NCBI RefSeq assembly: GCF_047948215.1
Contig: NC_134455.1
Span: 75,455,189 to 75,519,188 of the forward strand
Source: Lycorma delicatula
Lineage: Eukaryota; Arthropoda; Insecta; Hemiptera; Fulgoridae
Length of the DNA: 64,000 nucleotides
Direction: 5' to 3'
Position numbers and translations under genes: made by a program. The notes beneath the pieces are model-generated. The model did no database searches and was not told the origin of the DNA. It saw only the letters and a program-made list of their open reading frames with translations. Of the stretch, positions 11,313 through 22,739 are shown piece after piece (positions within the stretch are counted from its first letter, which is position 1; the number at the start of each line of letters is the position of its first letter).

Positions 11313-11752
11313 TTTAGGATTCTAAATCAGTTTACTAAGAAACATAAACGTAACATATAAATTAAAAATTCTCTGAACAACTTAATAAACGATATTTTTA
11401 TTATACAAGAAGTTTCATAAGATGTTGGCCAAAATTGAAGTCTGATTCAGACCATCGGAATAAACAAAAAAGTTCATGTAGACAAGTGCCCTGTCTAGCT
11501 TCATTTTATCTTTTTCTCCCATTTTGTGTTTTTTTAATAAAAATTTATACCTTAGGAACAGATTGAGATATTGTAACAGAAATTATTGTGTATGTATTCA
11601 ACATATTTTTAAATTAATATTTTTACAAAATAAATAAGTTTGAAAATTCTAAAATGGCAGAAATCTAGTATTTTTAATCACGAATAACTCCGTAAATATT
11701 AATTCTATGTTATCTCCAGATTTGTTTAAATTTAGTAATAATTTTAGTATTC
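11313..11752. other. AT-rich, partly repeat Y-like
   Basis: A segment near 11430-11470 (GTTGGCCAAAATTGAAGTCT) resembles pieces of repeat Y in inverted or shuffled order. No genes are visible. Confidence 0.35.
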
Positions 11753-11947
11753 TAAGGTTTAAATCTTAGCAAAGGCAGTTACTTTTATACGGATTTGAAT
11801 ACTAAATCGTGATCTTGGTAGTAGGCTTTCAATAAACAATACATCACAGGAATGGTTTATCTGAATCTGTTCATATATATCATCCTCATTCATCCTCTGA
11901 ATTAATACCTTGCGGTAGTTCCGGTGGCTAAACAGAAAAAGAGAGAG
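11753..11947 (+). mobile_element. SINE family T, 5'-truncated copy
   Basis: This carries the body and tail of the second SINE family: GGATTTGAATACTAAATCGT, a decayed mid-block around 11840-11860, then TCATCCTCATTCATCCTCTG and GGCTAAACAGAAAAAGAGAG. The tRNA-like head seen at 46207 is missing or reduced to a B-box remnant near 11760. Confidence 0.75.
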
Positions 11948-11989
11948 GTGAGATATGGTTGAAATTGTGATAAGTGGATCTCAAACATT

Positions 11990-12400
11990 TTTCGTTAAAA
12001 CGACACAAAATTGTCAGCCTGCATAATTTTGGTGATTCACTTTAACAATTTCAGGAATTCAAAGCTGTTTATCAACTAGTATCATTTTATTCGCTATAAA
12101 AGTAACATTTTATCAAATAAAATATAATTTGATAAAACCAATACTAAGAAATTAATGATTAAAATATTTAAATTGCCGCTATTTTGAAATTTTCAAGGTT
12201 ATAATTTTTAAACTTATTTAATCTATATGTTGCTGAGTATATAAACACCAAATTTCATTAAATTATCTCAATCCGTTGTTAACATATAATTTTTTATTGA
12301 AAAGCAGAAAATGGCGGACAGAGAAAAATTGAAGTTATTTGTCCAGATGGAATTTTTTGTTTATCTTAATGTCCTGAATCAGACCCTCAAGTATAAAAAA
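11990..12400 (+). repeat. Dispersed repeat Y, copy 2
   Basis: The blocks match 1890-2125: ACACAAAATTGTCAGCCTGC, TTCACTTTAACAATTTCAGG, ACCAAATTTCATTAAATTAT, GAAAATGGCGGACAGAG and GTCCTGAATCAG. It is longer than copy 1 because of AT-rich inserts between blocks. It is non-coding. Confidence 0.6.
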
Positions 12401-12725
12401 AATTATAGCATTTTTCTCAAAGAAAATGTGCCGTTATTTTTTGAAACTTAACTCCAACTAATAAAATATAGAACAAAAAAATTATTAAAACTCTGATATC
12501 TCAAGAACAAGGACTTATCAATTTAGAGCTCACTGGTTATTAAAAAATGGAATTGTTTGATAAAATTACTTCTGTAATCTTCCTAAAGGTTAAGTCAATA
12601 CCGTAATAAAAGAATATAGTACAGGACGACCGAGTAGTTACCTAATTATATGACTGCTCAGAAAGGAGTGTAATGTATTTGTTCTACCGTAGCAGATCAA
12701 CGGCTGAACCGATTTAGATGTATGA

Positions 12726-12900
12726 TCGTGGATATCGGTGTTCTTTGGTGGTTGGGTTTCAATTAACCACACATCTCAGGAATGGTCGAACTGAGAATGT
12801 ACAAGACTACACTTCATTTACACTCATACATATCATCCTCAGTCATCCTCTGAAGTATTATCTAAAACGGTAGTTACCGGAGGCTAAACAGGAAAAAGAA
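12726..12900 (+). mobile_element. SINE family T, 5'-truncated, with 10-bp target duplication
   Basis: It begins TCGTGGATATCGGTGTTCTT, which is the middle of the family consensus, and ends GGCTAAACAGGAAAAAGAA. It is flanked by an exact duplication AGATGTATGA at 12716-12725 and 12901-12910, and the host repeat U reads through once it is removed. 5' truncation with a short target duplication indicates LINE-type, target-primed insertion. Confidence 0.85.
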
Positions 12901-12968
12901 AGATGTATGACCCCGGGTTGGAATCTTTACGTTACCGGGACTGTCGTAGGAGGGTATAAATATGTATA

Positions 12969-12969
12969 A

Positions 12970-13053
<84 letters not shown>
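12969..13053. repeat. TA microsatellite with TG interruptions
   Basis: This is a run of (TA)n with two ATG interruptions. It is internal to repeat U copy 1. Confidence 0.9.
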
Positions 13054-13056
<3 letters not shown>

Positions 13057-13169
13057 TAAATAAATTTAAAAAATTTTGAAAAATCTAGCAGATGAGTCAT
13101 TATTTAGTGACTCGCTTCATTCTGAATTCTAGTACATCATTCGTGTGTGTGAAGTTGTCTTACTAGTGT

Positions 13170-13540
13170 TTTTACACGACTGCCCAAAACGGAGAGTAAT
13201 GTATTTAGGAAGTATGTTGTATGTTTGTTCCACCGTAATAGCTCAACGGCTGAACCGATTTAGATTTATGACCCCAAGTTGGAATCCATACGTTACCGGG
13301 AGTGTTATAGGTTTTATAACGTGTTATAGGTGTTATATTATATTATATATTATATATATATATATATATATTAATTAAATTAAAATATATATATATACAC
13401 ACAAAATTGTCACCCGCACACTCTTTATTTATCCTATATTAGTAATTATCCTATTAAAGAGCAATGTTTGTCAGCAATGTTTTTTTTTTGTATCTCGTGT
13501 TGTTTTTTTTTAATTTTTAACGTTTATCTTTTGTTTTAAT
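13170..13540 (+). mobile_element. Microsatellite-carrying repeat U, copy 2
   Basis: The left flank has CCAAAACGGAGAGTAATGTA, TTGTTCCACCGTAATAGCTC and AACGGCTGAACCGATTTAGA. A TA/TTATA tract at 13333-13371 follows. The right flank contains CACCCGCACACTC and GCAATGTTTGTCAGCAATG. The right flank matches copy 3 near 52265-52320. The 77-codon frame at 13145-13378 lies inside it and is not a gene. Confidence 0.75.
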
Positions 13541-15180
13541 CAAAAATCAATACAAATAGACAAACACACGAAAATTCTCATTTATGTTAAAAAATTAACT
13601 TTTTAATCAAAACAATAATTACACATGGAATAGTATCTGATATAATTTTTCGAATGATATTTTTTTTATAAGTCTAACCTATATATTCATTTAAAAGAAT
13701 GAGATATCTACATGTTTACTTGACTTAAAATTTATTTATTTCTTACAATATTGTAATGAGATTTTATTAGTTTGGAAATATGAATACCCTTTTCTAGTAC
13801 ATTCCATGAATAGATCTTTAATTAGTTATTATTTAAAATTTTTTTCAGTTATCTCAAAATATTGTCATATTAGATGAATTCAAAGTGGAATATTTAATAA
13901 TTTCCAAATAGAATTACTTTAAATGAATAAATATAAAATAAATTAATAAGACCATATGGAGACCAATAATTCTAAACTTTACCATTAGGTGATGTTTGAT
14001 AATTTAAAATGTTTCATTAATGTAACAATTTTTTTTTTTACATGCTAAACTAATTTACGTGAATATAAATTTTATCTTACTCAATATACAAACTAAATTA
14101 CTTAATAACATGGAACACTTTTATACTTTCTTATATCTATTTTTACATTTATATTGCAAAATTTATAATCCAATATTTTTAGAATACGGTACATGAAATC
14201 ATATGTGAAACAACTATAATAATCGATTTACTTCAAAATTGAATATAAATTATTTCTGAAAATATCGTGAGTGAGAATGTCCCACTTAAATGACTAGCAG
14301 AGAAATATAATACTAATATACTACCAGTTATTAACATTCCATACTAAAATAAGAGTTGTTACATGTTTGTTCAGTTACGGAAAAAAAGAAATAATAATAA
14401 TAAAAAAAAAAAATGATATGAGTTTCTTTCGAATTAGTATAATTTCGATGCGAATGAGTTTTTTTATATATATATAAAGCAATAAATATACTCATGCACT
14501 TTGGATTAAAATGATAAATAAGTTCTCTAGATTAAAATTAAAATTAAATATAAATGATTTAAATGATATAAACTATATTATTGCTTAGAACCAAGAAAAG
14601 TCAGAGGTAATATTCTTATAAAAAACTAACAAAAAAAGTATAATAAACCCTGCGTCAAAATTAAACTCGGTGGCCAAATTAAGGGCAATTAAGTTGATAA
14701 AAGTAGCGTGTAACTTCCATGTTACGTCGAGGAAACTAATCACGTGTTCGTTTAAGTAATGAAAACATACAGGTTGAAAATATAGCATCATATCTTGTTA
14801 TAGATTTGGATAGGAGATTTATCTGACGATATCACATCGCTATCAAAATTCACTTATAAAAACTCAAGTTTTTAAAAGCTCAATATTGGCTTTTAAAAAC
14901 AATGTAGTAGGAAGACATTCACCATTATCCATTTACAAGAAACGGGAATTTGCTATCAGTAAATCAGGATATTTATGAAAAGTGATATTGAAGATAGTAT
15001 GAAATTTAGATCTAAACAACTAGGAACTTAAATGTACAAATTTATCAGCGATACCAGAATAAAATCTGCTTAATCACTAAGTCGACTTTATTCATCAGGG
15101 ATACTGAAATATATACCATGAAATATATTTTTGATTAATTTACTAATGTGAACAAAAAGATAACTTTTCTTTATTAAAGA
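13541..15180. other. AT-rich sequence, nothing recognised
   Basis: I find no genes, SINEs or mobile elements here. A 68-codon reverse frame at 14585-14791 has no recognisable similarity. The stretch 14580-14900 is somewhat less AT-biased and could be a single-copy region. Confidence 0.4.
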
Positions 15181-15420
15181 CTAGCAACCCCGTAACGGCT
15201 TCGCCCGCTCCATAAAGTTACCCGTCGTTCAGGAGGATTCTGGACCCTCCTTGTTCATCAGACTCATGCTTGTGAGAATAATAATGATAGATAAAAATTA
15301 AAGCCTGTTCAATTTATTTAAAAGTACCACTGTATTGTAATTTCTTCAGAGCAACAGTTTAGTCATTCCAGATATTTAGATTTTCCGTCGCGGCTTCGCT
15401 CACGAAATACACAATCAGAA
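15181..15420 (-). repeat. LINE-like 3' tail fragments
   Basis: On the minus strand, GAGCGGGCGAAGCCGTTACG followed by GGGTTGCTAGTCT forms an end seen in many RTE-type LINE tails. The related GAGCGGGCGAAGCCGCGATG occurs on the plus strand at 22022 and a close version at 45377. A second CGGCTTCGCTCACGAAAT block lies at about 15389. There is no coding sequence. Confidence 0.5.
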
Positions 15421-15678
15421 TTTTAAACGTAAGTTTCCATCACAATGTTACCAAAACTCAAAAAAGATTGATAGGGGTAGGTAGCGTAAATCGGCAAACA
15501 TGTAAAAAACAATTTTTATTTTTTTTTACTCCTTAAAACATTTAAATTCAAAAAACCCGAAAATTATTAATAAATCAGCTTATATTTTATATTAGTTTAA
15601 ATATTAATTTTGTTTCACGTCACTCAAGTAGTTATGTGATGTAAGTGAGAACGTGTCGGATCCGTAAGCATGCAGACA

Positions 15679-15810
15679 ACGGTTCGAAACCGACTTCATG
15701 TGAAGTCGGTTTAAAAAGGTTAAAAAAGAAGTATATGTATATACATATATTTAACTTTTTTTTTTAATTTAAATATATTGATTTATTACAAATTTTCAAC
15801 CTCTGTAAAA
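15679..15810 (+). mobile_element. ACTTCC-family fragment, plus orientation
   Basis: It contains the core GGTTCGAAACCGACTTCATG at about 15681, followed by AT-rich sequence matching ATTTAAATATATTGATTTAT and CAACCTCTGTAAAA of the family. Both ends are missing. It abuts a minus-strand copy at 15841, giving a head-to-head mosaic. Confidence 0.65.
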
Positions 15811-15840
15811 GTTTTTGAATTAAAATCAGTAGTTCATAAA

Positions 15841-16317
15841 AGTTTTATTTCACTGATCATTTCTGATCTTTTTTCATTTTTTTTTTAAATTTATTTATTA
15901 TTTTTTTATTATTATACAATATAAACATTTTTTATAATCAGAGATTATTAATAAATCAATATAAATAAAAAAAAAATTTAAAAAAGGAGATGAAGTCGGA
16001 TTGGAACCGATGGGTGTTCCCCTTTTCAGATCCAAATTTTCATTAATTAAAATTTTATTTGGCTCTAATTCTGGAACCAATGAAAATAAGTACCACTTAT
16101 GATGCACCGTTGAAAAGCTTTCAACAAGGGATTTCTTACTGAGAGCTTATTATTACTTCAGTTGAGAAAAAGTACAATTATACCAATTATTTTGGATTTT
16201 GGGCTTTTATGAACACTTTTAGTCCAGTCGATTGCAATCAAAATGGGAGATGCACAACTAGTTGTTACAATAGTCGTAAATCCTAAATTTCAATATTCTA
16301 CGGCTACAAGAAAGTAA
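15841..16317 (-). mobile_element. ACTTCC-family copy with internal deletion
   Basis: Read on the minus strand, the terminal motif ACTTTCTTGTA at 16307-16317 joins directly to GCCGTAGAATATTGAAAT. The roughly 150 bases between the end and this block in full copies are missing, apparently by joining at a shared GTA. The core and AT-rich tail follow; the outer 3' end is absent. The 69-codon reverse frame at 15898-16107 is internal and spurious. Confidence 0.75.
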
Positions 16318-16388
16318 AAAAAATTATGAAACCCACAATATCGATCCCTACTTTTTTTTAAATTCTAATCGATAGTAGCAGTTTTATT

Positions 16389-17033
16389 TTACTTCCTTGT
16401 ACGAAGTAAAGTAAGTATTGTGATCGCGAAAAATTACGGTTTTCAGGTTTCAACGGAAATATATATTTTGACAATCTCTGAATCCATTTTGACTAGTTTT
16501 GGCGTGACGTCTGTATGTACGTACGTATCTCGCGCAACTCAAAAAGATTAGCCGTAGTATGCTGAAATTTTGTATTTAGGGCTGTTGCAACATCTAGTTG
16601 TGCACCTTCCCTTTTGATTGCAATCCAAAAAAAAGTTGAATTTTGGAATTTTTCTTAACTGTAGTAAGAAGCCCTCATTGAGAGCTTTTCAACGATATAT
16701 CATAATTGGTACTTATTTTTGGTTATAGTCAGATGAAATATTAATTAATTAACTATTTGGATCTCACAACGGGAACGCACATCAGTTCGAATCAGACTTC
16801 ATTTTTATAACTTTTTTTTATTTTTATTTAAATATATTGATTTATTAATAATTATTAACCTCTCAATGTAGTAAAATCTATACGATGAATAATTCAATAA
16901 TAACAACAAAAAAAAACATGAATAAATAGCAGTAATGAAATAAAATTTTATGTACTTTTCATTTAAAAAACATGTATATATGAAATTTAATAGGCGTTCA
17001 AGGAAGTTATGTGGTGCCCACATTAGATTTTTT
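16389..17033 (+). mobile_element. ACTTCC-family element, near full length (copy B)
   Basis: It starts TTACTTCCTTGTACGAAGTA and continues AAGTATTGTGATCGCGAAAA. The conserved mid block is TTTGACTAGTTTTGGCGTGA. The core is CAGTTCGAATCAGACTTC at 16783-16800. The end has TTCAAGGAAGTTATGTGGTG, carrying the inverted counterpart of the start (CAAGGAAGT), then CCCACATTAGATTTTTTT. The length is about 645 bp. There is no open reading frame, so it would need enzymes in trans. Confidence 0.85.
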
Positions 17034-18185
17034 TAATAATAATTTATTGCGTTCACTTATCTTATTTTAAAATTACCTTAATGAGCATACTATAATTTAT
17101 ATAAATGCTGGTTTAACGAAAGTTCCATTTCGTTTATTACTAATAAATTTCATTACATAAATTTCTCTCCTTTTTTTAATACCGTCGGTTTACGATTAAA
17201 AAGAAATATCCGTATATATCAATCAACTGTTTACATAAAAATAAAAAATACGGGTAATAAACAAAAATTTGAAATAAAACAACTGTTAATAAATGATACA
17301 ATTTCGCTTCGTGAAATAACAATAAAAACGCGTGAAAGTATGATTCTACTACGAAATATAATAATATTTTTTGTGTAAAAGCCTTTGTTATGTTATAAAT
17401 TTTATCGCAATTAACTAGTAATTAAAAAATATTTCGAATAATTTTTCTAAAAAACATTTTTTTACACCTTGCTTAAAAAGAGGATAATGAATAGAGACCG
17501 GATTAAATGCATTTGCATATTAAACTCATTCTCACCGGTTATTGCATATTTTCCTTAAAATCTAGTGATGATGCATATTTTCGCTATATTTACAATATTT
17601 TTCGGTAGGGTACGTTGTTAAAAAATTAAATCTTACGTTGTAGCCGGCCAAACCCATTACGTGCACGGCTCTTAGAGCGCACTTAGCAACCGCGGAACAG
17701 TACTTCTGATGGTTTATGTTTACAAAAGTAACAAAATGTTAAATAATTGTTAATTATCGAATTTATTGATATGTTATTCAACTACTTACCAACTGTATGC
17801 TGATTTTAAAATAAAAAAAATAAAAATTACTACTTTTTTATTATTTAAAGTTGCCTATTTTGTCACTTTTCATGCAAATTTTAAGAATTTCCATGCATAT
17901 TTCAAGCTTTTTATGTTGCATATAATCCGGTCTCTAATAATGAGTATTTAAAAATTCCTAAGTGTTTTTTAATATACAGTTTAATATACTTTGGATTGAA
18001 TCTCTTCTTGATCTCGTTGATCATCATTACGTGTTCATCGATGAAGTCATCATCGATGAGGCGAAGAAGAAATTCAATAAAAATTATCCAGGATTTGTTG
18101 AAGGTGAAAGTGATTAAAATACTTGATTGATTTTAGTAGTTAAGGAACGTGCTTCATAAACTGTTTGATTCAATACTGTATTTAA
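17034..18185. other. AT-rich sequence, nothing firm
   Basis: A small GC-richer patch at 17640-17720 (GCCGGCCAAACCCATTACGT and following) stands out but carries no frame. The 61-codon frame at 17766-17951 is AT-driven and not supported as a gene. Motifs such as GACCGGATTAAATGCAT (17496) and ATAATCCGGTCTCTAATAAT (17921) are near-inverted copies about 430 bp apart and may bound a small element. Confidence 0.35.
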
Positions 18186-18320
18186 CGTTCGGCCTTTCAT
18201 CCGGACTTCCCGGCTTCGAATTTTAGTCAGGCATGGCATTTTCATACGTTAAAATATTGTAATTTGAACTCATCATCTAAAGCAATACCTAACGATGGTC
18301 TTAGAGACTAAAAAAAGGTA
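18186..18320 (+). mobile_element. SINE family S, copy 3, diverged
   Basis: It contains TTCGGCCTTTCATCCGGACT, a decayed B box (GGCTTCGAATTTTAGTC), then GGCATGGCATTTTCATACGT and an AATACCTAACGATGGTCTTA tail. It ends in a run of A. The tRNA-like head is largely lost. Confidence 0.75.
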
Positions 18321-18411
18321 TTATCAGATTAATACAGAAAATAGGGTGGAAATTCATTGAACAATTTTGACGTAGTTAGTAGTCACAATACATTATAACT
18401 GTACACTTGAA

Positions 18412-18549
18412 TAGAAGTATTTTTCGTCAAGGTGTAATATTTTTTTTTAAGAAAAAGATAAATTTTATATTAAATAGAAATATTCAGTTTCGTCAAGGTG
18501 TAATATTTTTTTTTAAGAAAAAGATAAATTTTATATTAAATAGAAATAT
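18412..18549 (+). repeat. 66-bp tandem duplication
   Basis: Two near-identical units lie head to tail; the second begins at 18488, 66 bases after the matching base at 18422. Since 66 is a multiple of three, a chance 71-codon frame (18407-18622) reads through both copies and repeats the same 22 residues. I take the frame as a by-product, not a gene. Confidence 0.9.
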
Positions 18550-18707
18550 AAACGTTTGCTGTTGCCTGAGCAACAGAATTTACAGAAAATCTGTAAATTT
18601 CTTCAGAAATGTTTTGAGGTAGAAGCGTTTACTAAAATTCATTTTTCTTTGTTTAACTATTCAAAAGTTATTTAAAAGATTGTAACATTGTAACATTTTG
18701 TATACTC

Positions 18708-18712
<5 letters not shown>

Positions 18713-18747
<35 letters not shown>
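18713..18747. repeat. TA microsatellite
   Basis: This is an uninterrupted (TA)n run. Confidence 0.9.
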
Positions 18748-18751
<4 letters not shown>

Positions 18752-19118
18752 ATTCAAACAGAAGATAATTTTTTTATATTATTTTTCAGTCATTGTTTAA
18801 TATTTCACTTTCCCAGCTTAGTCGGGAAAATTATGTCATTATTTATGTCTTTTTTAGTTTGAATTTTTAATTAAAGTATGACTAAGTCTTTCAAAATCAT
18901 TTATATGACAAAAATTTCATTTTCAAGAAACGCAAAGATGAGAGATTAACTTCTTGATGGAATTTTAAAAAAGTGATTAAAAAGGAAGTTTATCACTGAG
19001 CATGAGGTTAAAATTTCTGGAATGCGGGAGTAAATTATTGCTCCGACCAACCTTCATAATTTTTTTTATGATTAATTCACCGCATAAACTCAAATTACGA
19101 GCCATACGAAAGTATATG

Positions 19119-19233
19119 AAAGGGAAATTTTTTGTAGAGTATGAAAAATTCCATGCCTGAAAGGGGATTTGAACCCAGGACCTCCGGATGAAAGGCCGAG
19201 ACACTACCACTTCGTCATTGAGTTATCAGGCTA
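19119..19233 (-). mobile_element. SINE family S, copy 4
   Basis: On the minus strand the order is GACGAAGTGGTAGTGTCTCG, CCTTTCATCCGGAGGTCC, a B box GGTTCAAATCCCC, then CAGGCATGGAATTTTTCATA. The 77-codon reverse frame that spans 18977-19210 simply reads through this SINE. Confidence 0.8.
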
Positions 19234-21459
19234 CATTTAATTAATTTAAAATATTATATATTACTTTACTTTAATACAATATTAGGCAGTAACAAAAAAA
19301 TATATATATATATTATAACGAAACTTAAGGGTAGTGACGTAAGTAGATTAAGTGTAAAGACATTAGAAAATTTTGATAATCAAACGGAAATAAATTTTTC
19401 TTCTATTAAACCATTTATATCATATTCCCGCCAGTTGAAATCTTTTCTGTTTTAGTATCGCTAGAGTTAGCAATTTTTATTTTATTTTTTTTTTAAATCT
19501 GAAGAAAATCGTTTTTGAGGAATTTATTTTTCTTTCTGTTGTTTTTAAAAGAAGGCAAACATTTTTTCAACAAATTTTTCAGCACATTTATTTTTATCGT
19601 ATTTAGATGAGAGGAAAATTAAAAAAAAAATTGTCGGTTTTAAATAAGCTTCATAATTTTTTTCTGATTTCTTTAAACTTAAGGTAAAGAACTCGTCAAG
19701 AACTTAAGATAAAGGAATGAAATATGAAACTCTATTCTTATTTACTTTAATTCACTTGAGAACACAGAATGCTTTTGCGGATGTGGAAACTAGTTAATAC
19801 AAGAAAATATCAGGCCAGTATACTTAGCGAGCTCTGGATCTTCTGCGCCTTTTGGGATGAAGAGTGAACTCCCAAAACAAATGTTGCACAGTCTTGCTTT
19901 TTTTTTTAAATCCGGCATGTTGCAGCACTGTTTGTTTATATTCGATCAGATGTTGATTTCCCGAAATGAATATGTCCTTATCTTCATAATTAGCATATAT
20001 AATATCGTCCTCTTACGTCAAGAGCGCCGAATATTTTACGGCGATTAATCTCACATACATTCTCAACATCTGTATTATTCAAATTTGATTTATAGTTTTA
20101 ATAAAATAATTGTAAAAAAAAAAACAGTTGATAGAATTCTAGTCCATATACGAGCCGTTAGTAAAATATCACAAATTAGACCTAAACTTAAACTGGAATC
20201 TTAATATTAATTTATGATCTAGCTATTTAAAAACCATTATGGGTAATTGAAACTACAGTTAAAATTTCAGTACGAATAATCGCCGTTTTTTGAGATATTG
20301 GTGTGACATACATACAAACATCCAGCCAAAATTAGGAAAAATTTAAAAAAAAAATTCGTCAAAATTTGGACTTTTGGTGAAATGGCAGGATTTAAATATA
20401 CTTAAAAAGGAACATGTATTTTACACATGAATTAAATTAAATAAATTCGTTGTAAACAAATAAATAATGCATTATTTGCTAATTAAACAGATAAGTTATT
20501 CTTTTTTTTTTAACTAAACATTTTTATTACTTTATTCATTTTTTTAATGCGATAAAATATGCGGTATTTAAAAAAAACATTACATGATTTAATTGTATAC
20601 GTTTATCTTATTTAAATGATTACCTAAAAAAAGTTATACGTATATATTATATGGTGTTCATTAAAAAAAAAAAAAAAAAAACGAAAATGAGCAAAAAACG
20701 AGAATAAAATAATTTAAACATCTCAAGAAAAACAAACTTGTACTATTAAAGTTTACTTTTTTCTAACACTATGCTATTTCTAAAATATTCCTGATATTAC
20801 TTGGTTGTATGCTAATTAGTTTTACAGAAAAAAAATGAATAGCCAAATTGTATGAAACTTTTACTATTCTTATAAACTATTTTTAATGCATTTTTACTTT
20901 AAATTTATTATTTTATTCATTCATTTTTAATTTACTCTTTAAAAGATGTCATTTTAATTTACATATATACCTTACCATTCTCCGAATATTTTCTTTACAC
21001 AGTTTAACATTTTTAATTTGTAATTTCTTTAATATTCATTTTAATGCAGTTTCTACCACAATCTTTATTTTCTATATTTATATAAAATATATAATTAAAG
21101 GGAATAATATCATTAAATGACGTATGCCATTAAATGGGATTATATCAGATTTTTTTTAAAAATTTTTCTTTACTAGAAGTTGATAGTATAAAAAAATAAA
21201 TTTTTTAACTGGATTCATAAACAATTACATTAGAAATGAATAGATATTCTATTCCACAGGTAAAAACCAAGAAATGTCCGTATTTGCCTGGATAGATTAA
21301 GGGAAACCATGGCAAAACTTGATCAGGCAACATCGCAAGATACACAATTAATTATAAAATAATAAAAATAGATGTGATTACAATCCGTATTCATTGCCTA
21401 CACACCTTCTGTACCTAAAAAGTAACTTGTGCTGACTGACTGACTGATTCATCAATGAC
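19234..21459. other. AT-rich sequence with minor repeat remnants
   Basis: No gene is supported. 20225-20345 contains a decayed repeat with TTTTTTGAGATATTGGTGTG. 21283-21320 has GATTAAGGGAAACCATGGCA; its near reverse complement recurs near 63345, so it is a short dispersed motif. The 63-codon frame at 19857-20048 is not supported as a gene. Confidence 0.4.
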
Positions 21460-22050
21460 CAGCAAAAACTATTGAAAATAAAATTATGTAAATTTGTATA
21501 CATGCTCATTTTACGGTAAAAGTGCATACTTAGAAAGGATTTTTTTTTAAATTGCGAGTGTAAAGGGTTATTTTTTTAAACGGCTATTTTTTATTTTTGT
21601 TTTATTTTTTGGGTAACAAATGAAGATACGGACTTAATTTTTAGTATGTATAATTTGCATTCAAATATCAAAAAACAAATCTTTAGATTTTTGAAATTCT
21701 AGCTTCTAAAGGGTAAAGGAAGGTAAAAATAAAATTTGAACAATGATTGCAAATTTTCCCCATTTGTGACTGTAATAAATGAAATATTGGGTTAAACGCA
21801 CGTTACGGCTTGCAGATATTCTTCAGATAAATATCTAAAAACCATTTTCTGTTTTTTTTTTTTAATTTTGATTTTTTAAGGGGTGCGACGGTGGCTCAAC
21901 CAACAAAGCTACTGTTAATGTATGTGCAACGCGACTGGCTGAATCTGGCTTCAGTTTCTTAATAAAAAAAAACATAAAATGAAAAAAAAATTGACCGCGA
22001 CGGGAACGCAAGTAACTATATAGAGCGGGCGAAGCCGCGATGAGGATGAT
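21460..22050 (+). repeat. Dispersed repeat R, copy 1
   Basis: It shares with 44651-45400 the ordered blocks AGCAAAAACTATTGA, an AAAAATTTCTAGATTTTTGA-like block, TTCAAATAAATATCTAAAAA, GGGTGCGACGG and CGACGGGAACGCAAGTAACT, ending GCGGGCGAAGCCGCGATG. The end resembles RTE-type LINE 3' tails. There is no open frame. Confidence 0.65.
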
Positions 22051-22394
22051 ACATAATGTTGATTAAGATACATTTTTTTTTTTCAAAAAACAACAACTTA
22101 ACCACCAAACACAGTAACAGAAAAACTTTAAAAAGACTAAAACCAACAGTCGAATTTCGTGAGATCCTGTATCATTAGTAGGTATATAATTCTGTATTAC
22201 ATCAAAAAATTACAAAATACAAATAATAACTTAAAAATTTAGAAAACATAAACTCTAACAATGGTGAATTTGTTGTTTTTTTTTTAATTTAATTATATTA
22301 GTGGTCAATATGTTGAAGAATTTATTTGAATGTTTCCAAAGTTATTTTTTATATATATATATTTATGTTACAAAGAAGGACATAACAGTTATCT

Positions 22395-22560
22395 AACAAC
22401 GAATGCAAAGTAGTGCGTTTAGTTTAGATTTATTTGTATCTTTGTTCATTCTGAATGGATTCACAGATGTTTCTAAAATATGTGCAATACAGACTTTGTT
22501 CTGGTTTCTAACATCTCTCTTAATTGTGCAAGTGGTAATAATTGCAAATAACACTTGGAT
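22395..22560 (+). repeat. Dispersed repeat X, copy 1
   Basis: It matches 46858-47015 in order: CAACGAATGCAAAGTAGTGC, TTAGATTTATTTGTATCTTT, TTCATTCTGAATGG, GTGCAATACAGACT and CTCTTAATTGT. Its layout, like repeat U, is a GTTCNTTCTGAATGGNTN core next to simple sequence. Confidence 0.6.
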
Positions 22561-22739
22561 TGAAAACTGAAATGTGATTACCTACAGATAAGTTCCAAAC
22601 ATTTTAGCAATTTTACTACACATCAGTAACTTTAATATATCAAGGACAAGACACTTATAACACACACACTGCCAACGAAAAGCATTACTCGTACGTTGAG
22701 TATCAATGGGTTGATACTCAAACCATTGAGTATCTATTA

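Larger units (their letters stand above)
12650..13100 (+). mobile_element. Microsatellite-carrying repeat U, copy 1, interrupted by a SINE
   Basis: The left flank (12654-12715) has GTAATGTATTTGTTCTACCG and TCAACGGCTGAACCGATTTA. It resumes at 12911 with CCCCGGGTTGGAATC and TTACGTTACCGGGA, runs into a long TA microsatellite at 12969-13053 and then into a TTTAAATAAATTTAAAAAAT flank. The same left-flank, microsatellite and right-flank order occurs at 13170-13540 and 51998-52340, so the microsatellite belongs to the element. A family T SINE splits it at 12726-12900. Confidence 0.75.
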
